Assembly: GCF_005870025.1 (NCBI RefSeq)
Contig: NZ_VATA01000001.1
Span: forward strand, 124,001-188,000
DNA: 64,000 nt
Origin: Poseidonocella sp. HB161398
GTDB lineage: Bacteria > Pseudomonadota > Alphaproteobacteria > Rhodobacterales > Rhodobacteraceae
Direction: 5' to 3'
Numbering within the stretch: position 1 is the first letter of the stretch; each line of letters opens with the position of its first letter. The notes under the pieces are model-generated. The model was given only the letters and a program-made list of their open reading frames with translations, did not search any database and had not been told where the DNA came from. Both the position numbers and the translations under genes were made by a program. Shown piece by piece: positions 35,553-41,633 of this stretch.

Positions 35553-36277
35553 GTGGCCTCGGCAGGTTTGATCTCGGCCGCTTTCGCGGGGGCCTCCGCC
35601 GCGGGACGATGGGCGCTGCGCGACCGCGCGATGCGCCGCTCGAGCCAGGCGGTCAGCAGGTTCAGGCTGAAGCAGATCACGAAATAGACGCAGAGCACGA
35701 AGCCGTAGACCGCGAAGGCGGGGCTCATGCCGGTCATCATCGTGGTGCGCTCGACGATGATCTGCGCGGTGCGCAGGAATTCCGTCGCCCCCACCATCGT
35801 CGCCAGCGCGGTCGACTGGATCAGGATGGAGAAGAGCCCGGTGAAGGCCGGCAGGATCGGCAGCAGGATCTGCGGCAGCAGCACCAGCGCCATGGTCTCC
35901 GCCGGGCGCATCCCCAGCGCGACCGCGCTCTCGCGCTGGTGCTTGGGGATCGACTTGAAGCCGCCGCGGATGATCTCGGCGCCATTGGCGCTGCCCCAGC
36001 TGGTGAAGCTGACCAGCGCCGCGGCGAACGGGTCCAGCGACAGCCCCACCAGCGGCGCGCCGAAATAGACGAAGAGCAGGTTCACCACCAGCGGGATGTC
36101 GCGGAAGACCTCCACGTAGATCACGCTGAGGATGCGCAGCGCGCGGAAGCGCGAGACCGCGGCGATCCCCACCGCGAAGGAGACGATGGTCGTCAGGAAC
36201 AGCGCCGACAGCGCGAGCTGGAAGGTGACGACCAGCCCTTTCCCGAGCAGCGGCAGGCTTTCGATGATCAGGTCCAT
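35549..36277 (-). CDS. Polar amino-acid ABC transporter permease
   Basis: This 242-residue inner-membrane permease of the HisM/OccM/GltK type has about five helices. It begins MDLIIESLPLLGKGLVVTF. The cytoplasmic EAA loop that contacts the ATPase is visible as GFKSIPKHQRESAVALGMRP (residues about 125-145). VEVFRDIPLVVNLLFVYFG fits the E-x-x-R-x-x-P-x-L-x-x-x-x-x-x-Y-F motif of this permease group. The tail after the last helix is alanine- and proline-rich (RPAAEAPAKAAEI). It lies seven bases after the second permease and overlaps the ASL-like gene, so the transport and lyase genes are co-translated. Confidence 0.92.
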   Translation of the reverse strand: MDLIIESLPLLGKGLVVTFQLALSALFLTTIVSFAVGIAAVSRFRALRILSVIYVEVFRDIPLVVNLLFVYFGAPLVGLSLDPFAAALVSFTSWGSANGAEIIRGGFKSIPKHQRESAVALGMRPAETMALVLLPQILLPILPAFTGLFSILIQSTALATMVGATEFLRTAQIIVERTTMMTGMSPAFAVYGFVLCVYFVICFSLNLLTAWLERRIARSRSAHRPAAEAPAKAAEIKPAEAT

Positions 36278-36284
36278 GGCAGCC

Positions 36285-36956
36285 TCACGCGGTCCGGAAC
36301 GGCGCCTGCAGCACCTGTTCGAGCTGCCGCACCCCGGCCGACAGCGCCAGCACGATCACCAGGTAGATCGCGCCGATCGAGACGAACATCTCCAGCGTGC
36401 GGAAATCCATGGCGACGCGGTTCATCGCGACGAAGGTCAGCTCGGCCAGCCCGATCGCCTGCAGGTAGGAGGAGTTCTTCAGCACCGAGACGGAGGTGTT
36501 CAGCATCGAGGGGATGCAGACCCTCAGCCCGATCGGCAGCGCCACCAGCCGCAGGTAGAGCATCGGCTTCAGCCCCAGCGAGAAGGCCGCCTCGCGCAGC
36601 CCGTGCGGCACGGCCGACAGCCCCCCGCGGATGTTCTCGCTGTTATAGGCCCCGCCCCAGAGCGACAGCGCCAGCACCCCCGACCAGAAGCCGCCGAGCC
36701 CGAGCCCGAGCGAGGCGAGCCCGTAGAAGATGAAGTAGATCTGCACCAGAAGCGGCGTCGAGCGCATGAAATGGACGTAGGCGCTGGCGATCTGCGACAG
36801 CACCGGCACGCGGAAGGTGCGCAGGCAGGCGCAGAGCGTGCCGATCAGGACGGAGAAGAGGATGGAGACCAGGCTGACCAGCAGGGTCATCCACAGCCCC
36901 TGCATCAGATCCGGGGTCGCGCCCCAGATATAGGGGAAGCTGAACTGGTAGGTCAT
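36285..36956 (-). CDS. Polar amino-acid ABC transporter permease
   Basis: This is the second 223-residue permease of the same importer (HisQ/OccQ type). The N-terminus MTYQFSFPYIWGATPDLMQG leads into the first helix. YVHFMRSTPLLVQIYFIFYG matches the E/H-x-x-R-x-T-P-x-L-x-Q family motif, and the EAA loop reads GGLSAVPHGLREAAFSLGLKP. A run LPIGLRVCIPSMLNTSVSVLKNSS is also typical. It is followed after seven bases by the other permease. A strong hairpin separates it from the upstream receptor gene, which may hold permease expression below that of the receptor. Confidence 0.92.
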   Translation of the reverse strand: MTYQFSFPYIWGATPDLMQGLWMTLLVSLVSILFSVLIGTLCACLRTFRVPVLSQIASAYVHFMRSTPLLVQIYFIFYGLASLGLGLGGFWSGVLALSLWGGAYNSENIRGGLSAVPHGLREAAFSLGLKPMLYLRLVALPIGLRVCIPSMLNTSVSVLKNSSYLQAIGLAELTFVAMNRVAMDFRTLEMFVSIGAIYLVIVLALSAGVRQLEQVLQAPFRTA

Positions 36957-36991
36957 GAAGGACTTTCAGGCGGCCGGGGTCAGGGCAAGGG

Positions 36992-37015
36992 GGGCGGCCC
37001 GCAGCGGGGCCGCCC
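36992..37015 (-). promoter_or_regulatory. Intercistronic hairpin after the receptor gene
   Basis: GGGCGGCCC (36992-37000) pairs perfectly with GGGCCGCCC (37007-37015) around a six-base loop, between the binding-protein stop and the first permease. No T-run follows. Hairpins here often protect the receptor mRNA or partly stop transcription, giving more receptor than permease. Confidence 0.6.
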
Positions 37016-37025
37016 GTTTCCGGGC

Positions 37026-37895
37026 CTATTCGGCCGGCTTCTTCGACATGTCCCAGAAGGCCAGCTTCACGTCCAGGTTCTCGTCATCGGCATATTCCTC
37101 GAACCAGGTCTTGAAGAGCCCCTCGGCGGCCATCCGGTCGAGCGAGGCGTTGACATAGTCCAGCCACTCGGTCTCGCCCGGGCGCACCGCGGCGCCGCGG
37201 GTGCCGATCTTGTAGGACTCGTCCATCAGCCGGATGCGCGGATTGTTGGCCACCAGCGACATCAGCACCGGCGTGTCATGCGCATAGCCCACCACCCGGT
37301 CCTGCATCAGCGCCTGCAGGCTGTCCGACACGCCGTCGAGCAGCAGCATCTTCACGTCCGGATAGTTCTCCTCGAAATAGGGGATCTGCCAGGCGCCCTT
37401 GATGAAGGCGACGGTCGAGCCCTCCAGCTCGGCCAGCGTGTCGGCCGGGTTGTCGGCCTTCACCACCACGCCCGAGGAGGACCAGGCATAGGGATTGGTG
37501 AAATCGACGACTTCCTCGCGCTCGGCATTGATGCCCATGGTGGCGATGATCAGGTCGATCTTGTTGCCCAGGAGCGCCGGGATCCGGTTCGAGCCGGTGA
37601 CGCAGACGATCTCGGCCTCGGCATCCTCGCCGAAGGCGTATTTGGCGATCTGGTGGGCCATCGAGACCTCGACCCCGATCGGCGTGCCGGAATTGTCGAG
37701 ATAGCCCTCGGGCGGGTAGTCGCATTTCGTGCCGACGCGGATCTCGCCGGCATCGGCGATCGCGGCGGGCAGCGGCGGCATGTCCTGCGCGGCGGCGGGC
37801 GCGGCGGGCAGGACCAGGGCGGCGGCCGCCAGCGCGAGCGCGGCGCAGGCGAGGCGGCGGATGGGCGGGGAGACGGTCTTCGGGTCGGCGGTCAC
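37026..37895 (-). CDS. ABC transporter periplasmic binding protein (amino-acid/opine type)
   Basis: This 289-residue receptor belongs to SBP family 3. The chosen GTG (37895-37893) has AAGGAGA upstream. A signal peptide follows: CAALALAAAALVLPAAPAAAQ. The mature protein contains the family 3 signatures: IRVGTKCDYPPEGYLDNSG, GVEVSMAHQIAKYAF (G-x-x-v-D-l-a positions), IDLIIATMGINAEREEVVDFTNPY and YVNASLDRMAAEGLFKTW. The usual aspartate of G-F-D-V-D is replaced by G-V-E-V. It is the first gene of the operon and is transcribed away from the LysR gene, with 222 bases between the two starts. Ligand is predicted to be an amino acid derivative or opine. Confidence 0.92.
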   Translation of the reverse strand: MTADPKTVSPPIRRLACAALALAAAALVLPAAPAAAQDMPPLPAAIADAGEIRVGTKCDYPPEGYLDNSGTPIGVEVSMAHQIAKYAFGEDAEAEIVCVTGSNRIPALLGNKIDLIIATMGINAEREEVVDFTNPYAWSSSGVVVKADNPADTLAELEGSTVAFIKGAWQIPYFEENYPDVKMLLLDGVSDSLQALMQDRVVGYAHDTPVLMSLVANNPRIRLMDESYKIGTRGAAVRPGETEWLDYVNASLDRMAAEGLFKTWFEEYADDENLDVKLAFWDMSKKPAE

Positions 37896-38091
37896 TGGAC
37901 TCTCCTTGCTGGACACCGGACGGCGCGCGGCCATCCGCAGCCATGGCGGGGGCATGTCCGGACGCAGGGCGCGCCGGTGTCCCGTCTCTGGCTGATGGTG
38001 ATTGCTGTCTGTCGCGGCGCTCTGCGGCACCTTCTCCCCGGATCATTCGGGTGATAGGACATGAAGTCAAAGCACAAATGGGCTTGAAGTT

Positions 38092-38106
38092 ATAACCCAA
38101 CCTTAT
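38092..38106. promoter_or_regulatory. LysR-type operator, ATAA-N7-TTAT
   Basis: ATAA-CCCAACC-TTAT lies 11 bases before the lysR start in the divergent control region. This is exactly the T-N11-A pattern in the ATAA-N7-TTAT form known for OccR at the octopine promoter. The AT-rich half-sites stand out in GC-rich DNA. Binding by the adjacent regulator is inferred. Confidence 0.6.
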
Positions 38107-38117
38107 GGAGCCCCGGC

Positions 38118-39056
38118 ATGTCCGAGCAGCGCCTGACCCATCGCCAGATCGAGGCCTTCCGCGCGGTGATGGTCGCGGCCTCGGTGACAGAGGCGGCGCG
38201 GATGCTGTCCGTCACCCAGCCCGCAGTGTCGAAGATCCTCACCCAGCTCGAGGCGACGCTGGGCTTCGCGCTCTTCGAGCGCCGCCAGGGCGGGCTGAAG
38301 CCGACCGACGCCGCCTTCTCTCTATATACAGAGGTGGAGCGCTCCTATAGCGGGCTGGAGCGGGTCTCCCGCGCGGCGCACCGCATCCGCAACCGCTCGG
38401 CCGGGCGGCTGCGGATCGCGGCGCTGCCGACCTTCTCGCTGGCCTTTCTCGGCCGTGTGGTGATCCGGATGCGGGCCGAGCATCCCGCGATCCAGCTCTC
38501 GCTGCAGAACTACAATTCCGAGGAAGTGGTCGATTTCGTCGCCGCCGGACTCTGCGACCTGGGCTTCGCGATGACGCCGGTCGACCGCAACCGGGTCGAT
38601 GTCGGCCCGCTGATGTCGGTCCCGGCCTTCTGCATCCTGCCGCCGGGCCACCGGCTGGCCGCCCTGCCCCGGATCTCGGTGCGCGATCTCGAAGGCGAGG
38701 AGTTCATCGCCACCTCCGAGGGCACCTCCAGCCGGCTGCGCACCGACGCGCTTTTCGATTCGCTGAATGTGGCGCGGCGGGTCAATGTCGATGCCCGCTG
38801 GTCGGCGACCATCGCCGAACTGGTCGAGGCCGGGCTCGGCGCCTCGATCGTCGACGCCTTCGCCGCCTGGCAGTTCGCCGGGCGCGGCGGCACCGTCCGG
38901 CCGCTGGAGGAGCGGCTGGATTTCACCTTCGTCTGCGTCCAGCCGCGCCAGGGCACGGGCGGCGGACTCGCGCGGATCTTCCTTGATACATTCGCCGAAG
39001 AGCTCGCCGCCTTCCGCGAGAGCTGCGCCGATCCCGCCGCCTGGCAGCCGCGCTGA
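38118..39056 (+). CDS. LysR-family regulator (OccR/NocR-like)
   Basis: This 312-residue LysR-type regulator has an N-terminal winged helix (residues 6-65): LTHRQIEAFRAVMVAASVTEAARMLSVTQPAVSKILTQLEATLGF, with LFERRQGGLKPT next. The start RQIEAFRAVM, the VTQPAVSKI helix and the QNYNSEEVVDFVAAGLCDLGFAM portion of the effector domain resemble OccR and NocR, which sense octopine and nopaline. The ATG at 38118 follows the ATAA-N7-TTAT site. It is divergent from the transporter/oxidase operon, as occR and nocR are from theirs. One oddity is a run of AT-rich, rare codons (TCT CTA TAT ACA) near 38319-38331 inside an otherwise GC-rich gene. Confidence 0.88.
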   Translation: MSEQRLTHRQIEAFRAVMVAASVTEAARMLSVTQPAVSKILTQLEATLGFALFERRQGGLKPTDAAFSLYTEVERSYSGLERVSRAAHRIRNRSAGRLRIAALPTFSLAFLGRVVIRMRAEHPAIQLSLQNYNSEEVVDFVAAGLCDLGFAMTPVDRNRVDVGPLMSVPAFCILPPGHRLAALPRISVRDLEGEEFIATSEGTSSRLRTDALFDSLNVARRVNVDARWSATIAELVEAGLGASIVDAFAAWQFAGRGGTVRPLEERLDFTFVCVQPRQGTGGGLARIFLDTFAEELAAFRESCADPAAWQPR

Positions 39057-39176
39057 GCCCGTGCTTCCCTCGCGGCAGCGCCGCTGCTAGGCTCTGGACA
39101 GCGCCCGACTCGCCCCGCCGGCCGTGACATCAGGGCATCCCCCTGCCCCGCCGCTTGGGCCATCCCACGAAAACTC

Positions 39177-39205
39177 TTGCACGAATCCGACTCCTTGCCC
39201 AATAG
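39177..39205 (+). promoter_or_regulatory. repABC promoter
   Basis: TTGCAC (39177-39182) and CAATAG (39200-39205) are spaced by 17 bases, a fair sigma-70-type promoter 60 bases before repA. The inverted repeats begin at the next base, which places a repressor over the transcription start. Confidence 0.55.
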
Positions 39206-39249
39206 TCACGGAAAAGGGTCCAAGAACGTCAAATTCCGTGAACACGGAT
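39206..39249. promoter_or_regulatory. RepA/RepB operator: inverted repeats
   Basis: TCACGGAA (39206-39213) and TTCCGTGA (39234-39241) form a perfect 8-bp inverted repeat. The right arm is itself part of a second palindrome, TCCGTG-AA-CACGGA (39236-39249). In repABC systems RepA, helped by RepB, represses its own promoter at such a site; that role is inferred here. Confidence 0.6.
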
Positions 39250-39264
39250 TCGGGCAGGAAGCAG

Positions 39265-40452
39265 ATGAACACTATTGAAGCTCGGGCGCATCTGAATGCC
39301 GTCATCCGAGGGCATTCCGAGACGCTGGCCGTGCAGCTCCATGCGCTGCGCGAGGGACTCTTCCCTCCCGACGCGGCCAAGCAGATGCGGAAATTCACCT
39401 CCGGGGAGGCAGCCCAGCTCCTCGGCATCAATGATTCGTACCTGCGCAAGCTGCATCTCGACGGCAAGGGGCCGACGCCCGAAGTGACCGGCGGCAACCG
39501 CCGCCTCTATTCCGTCCAGGATCTGCGCGACCTGCGCGAGCTCCTCGAGAAGACCGCGCGCAAGCCCGGCGACTACCTGCCCGGCCGCCGCGAGGGCGAC
39601 CACCTGCAGGTGATCGGCGTGATGAACTTCAAGGGCGGCTCGGGCAAGACCACCACCTCGGCGCATCTGGCGCAGTTCCTGGCGCTCAACGGCTACCGGG
39701 TGCTGGCGATCGACCTCGACCCGCAGGCCTCGATGACCGCGCTCCACGGCGTGCAGCCGGAATACGACCTGCCCGATGGCGGCACGCTCTACGACGCGAT
39801 CCGCTATGTCGACCCCGCGCCGATCCGCGACGTGATCCGCCCCACCTACATCCCCGGGCTCGACCTGATCCCCGGCAATCTCGAGCTTATGGAATTCGAG
39901 CACGAGACCCCGCGCGCCCTCGCCCAGGGCGCCGCAGGCCTCTTTTTCTTCCGCGTCAAGGAGGCGCTGGCCCAGGTCGATGCCGATTACGACATCGTCG
40001 TGATCGACTGCCCGCCGCAGCTCGGCTTCCTGACCATGTCCGCGCTCTCGGCCGCGACCGGCGTCCTCGTCACCATCCATCCCGAGATGCTCGACGTCAT
40101 GTCGATGTCGCAGTTCCTGCGCATGACCGCCGACCTGATGGACGTGATCGCCGAATCCGGCGCCGACATGAGCCATGACTGGATGCGCTACCTGCTCACC
40201 CGCTACGAGCCGACCGACGCGCCGCAGAACCGCATCGTCGCCTTCCTGCGCACCATGTACGGCGACAACGTGCTGAACTCGCCGATGCTGAAATCCACCG
40301 CGATTTCCGACGCGGGGCTCACCAAGCAGACCCTCTACGAGGTCTCCCGCTCGGCCTTCACCCGCGCCACCTACGACCGCGCGATCGAAAGCCTGAACGC
40401 GGTCAATGGCGAGATCGCCGATCTCATCCAGAAAACCTGGGGACGGACATGA
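39265..40452 (+). CDS. repA: Plasmid partitioning ATPase RepA (ParA family)
   Basis: This 395-residue Walker-type ATPase moves and positions plasmid copies and represses the repABC promoter. The start ATG at 39265 has AGGAAG just upstream; earlier in-frame starts would run through the operator. The N-terminal part carries a helix-turn-helix (FTSGEAAQLLGINDSYLRKL, residues about 37-56). The deviant Walker A is FKGGSGKTTTSAHLA (K123-G-G-S-G-K-T). DLDPQASMT is the A' motif and VVIDCPPQLGFL the B motif. The length (about 395-400) is right for repABC RepA. It overlaps repB by four bases. Confidence 0.95.
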   Translation: MNTIEARAHLNAVIRGHSETLAVQLHALREGLFPPDAAKQMRKFTSGEAAQLLGINDSYLRKLHLDGKGPTPEVTGGNRRLYSVQDLRDLRELLEKTARKPGDYLPGRREGDHLQVIGVMNFKGGSGKTTTSAHLAQFLALNGYRVLAIDLDPQASMTALHGVQPEYDLPDGGTLYDAIRYVDPAPIRDVIRPTYIPGLDLIPGNLELMEFEHETPRALAQGAAGLFFFRVKEALAQVDADYDIVVIDCPPQLGFLTMSALSAATGVLVTIHPEMLDVMSMSQFLRMTADLMDVIAESGADMSHDWMRYLLTRYEPTDAPQNRIVAFLRTMYGDNVLNSPMLKSTAISDAGLTKQTLYEVSRSAFTRATYDRAIESLNAVNGEIADLIQKTWGRT

Positions 40453-41447
40453 CCGATCAGAAGAAACGCCGCATGTCGATGCTCGACGGCCTGACCTCGA
40501 CCGGATCCGCCGCGCCGCCGCCCTCGATGATGGGCGCCAACCGGGCGCTGCGCTCGGCCCGCGACGCGGTCGACAGCCACCATGTCTGGGAACTCGATCC
40601 CTCCGCGATCGAGGATGCGCGCATCGCCGACCGGCTCGATCCCGAGGACGTGGCCGACCTGCGCGATGCCATCGAGGAGAACGGCCAGGCCGTCCCCATC
40701 CTCGTGCGCCGCCACCCGAGCGAGCCCGAGCGCTACCTCCTCGTCTACGGCCGCCGCCGGCTGGAGGCGATCCGCTCTTCCGACAAGGTCCAGAAGGTCC
40801 GCGCGCTGGTCGCCAGCCTCGACGAGACCGCCGCGCTGCGCTCGCAGATCTCCGAGAACATGGCGCGCCGCGACCTCTCCTTCATCGAGAAGGCGCTGTT
40901 CGCGCAATCCCTCGTCGAGTCGGGCTTCGGCACGCAGGCCAAGGTGGCCGAGGTGCTGACCGTCACCAAATCCGCCATCTCGATGGGCATCGCCGTCGCC
41001 GAATCGGTGGGGCGCGAGCTCGCGGCCGCCATCGGCGCGGCCCATGGCATCGGCCGCCCCCGCTGGGAGGCGCTGGCCCAGGCGATCGACGCCTCGGGCA
41101 TCGACCGCGAGCATCTCGCCGAGATCGCCGGCGAGGTGCATGACCGCGCCGCCGTCGCGCCCTTCGATCCCGCCGCCCCGCAGGTCGAGGACCCCTCGGT
41201 CCTGGCCTTCGACGCGGTGATGAAGGCGGTGGGCACGCCCCCTGCCCCGAAGCGCGCCGCCCCGGCCGCCAAGGGCGGAACACGCGCGCTTGCCGTCGAC
41301 GGCAAGCGCATCGGATCGCTGCGCCGCACGTCCAAGGGGGTCAGCATAGACCTCGGCGGCGGCGCATTCGCGGATTGGGTCGAGGCAGAGGCGCCCGGCC
41401 TGGTCAGAGAGCTTCACGCGCGCTGGAAGGCGCGCGCGGAAGACTGA
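40449..41447 (+). CDS. repB: Plasmid partitioning DNA-binding protein RepB (ParB family)
   Basis: This 332-residue centromere-binding protein starts within the repA stop codon (ATGA, 40449-40452). ParB-type features: HVWELDPSAIEDARIADRL, the arginine-rich patch YGRRRLEAIR (about residues 99-108), QISENMARRDLSFIEKALFAQSL, and a helix-turn-helix GTQAKVAEVLTVTKSAISMGIAVAESV (about 160-186). The size suits repABC RepB (about 320-340). It should bind the two parS palindromes found at and after the repC end. Coupling with RepA ensures segregation. Confidence 0.95.
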   Translation: MTDQKKRRMSMLDGLTSTGSAAPPPSMMGANRALRSARDAVDSHHVWELDPSAIEDARIADRLDPEDVADLRDAIEENGQAVPILVRRHPSEPERYLLVYGRRRLEAIRSSDKVQKVRALVASLDETAALRSQISENMARRDLSFIEKALFAQSLVESGFGTQAKVAEVLTVTKSAISMGIAVAESVGRELAAAIGAAHGIGRPRWEALAQAIDASGIDREHLAEIAGEVHDRAAVAPFDPAAPQVEDPSVLAFDAVMKAVGTPPAPKRAAPAAKGGTRALAVDGKRIGSLRRTSKGVSIDLGGGAFADWVEAEAPGLVRELHARWKARAED

Positions 41448-41497
41448 GGCAGAAAAAAAGATAACAGGCAGGAAACAGGAGGCACGCCAGAGGCAAA

Positions 41498-41548
41498 GAA
41501 AAGGTCCCGCAAAGACAACGCTCCACGAGACCCTCACTTGTTTTTCGC
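41498..41548 (-). ncRNA. repABC counter-transcribed RNA (ctRNA, incompatibility RNA)
   Basis: On the minus strand TTGCAG (41583-41578) and TAGCTT (41560-41555) are spaced by 17 bases, so transcription should begin near 41548. A hairpin GGTCTCG (41532-41526) with CGGGACC (41509-41503), containing one G-U pair, is followed directly by TTTTC, a good intrinsic terminator. The resulting RNA of about 50 nt lies in the repB-repC gap, as the antisense RNA does in every well-studied repABC plasmid. There it blocks repC expression and sets copy number and incompatibility. No transcript data exist here. Confidence 0.8.
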
Positions 41549-41579
41549 ACTCTCAAGCTAGAGGTCGGAGCCCATCGCT

Positions 41580-41615
41580 GCAAGTCCAATCGGATTTGCG
41601 GAGCGGGGTTTTTTT
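41580..41615 (+). promoter_or_regulatory. repC leader hairpin (S-element-like) with T7 run
   Basis: GCAAGTCC (41580-41587) pairs with GGATTTGC (41592-41599; one G-U) around AATC. It is followed by GGAGCGGGG and seven T residues (41609-41615), 19 bases before the repC ATG. It resembles the leader structure that the ctRNA steers into a repC-silencing, terminator-like form in other repABC plasmids. Confidence 0.55.
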
Positions 41616-41633
41616 GTCTTCGTGACAGAAATC

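Noticed and set aside
39124-39264. An upstream start for repA
   Set aside because: It would translate through the promoter and operator, and the resulting leader has no similarity to RepA; the ATG at 39265 has a proper ribosome binding site.
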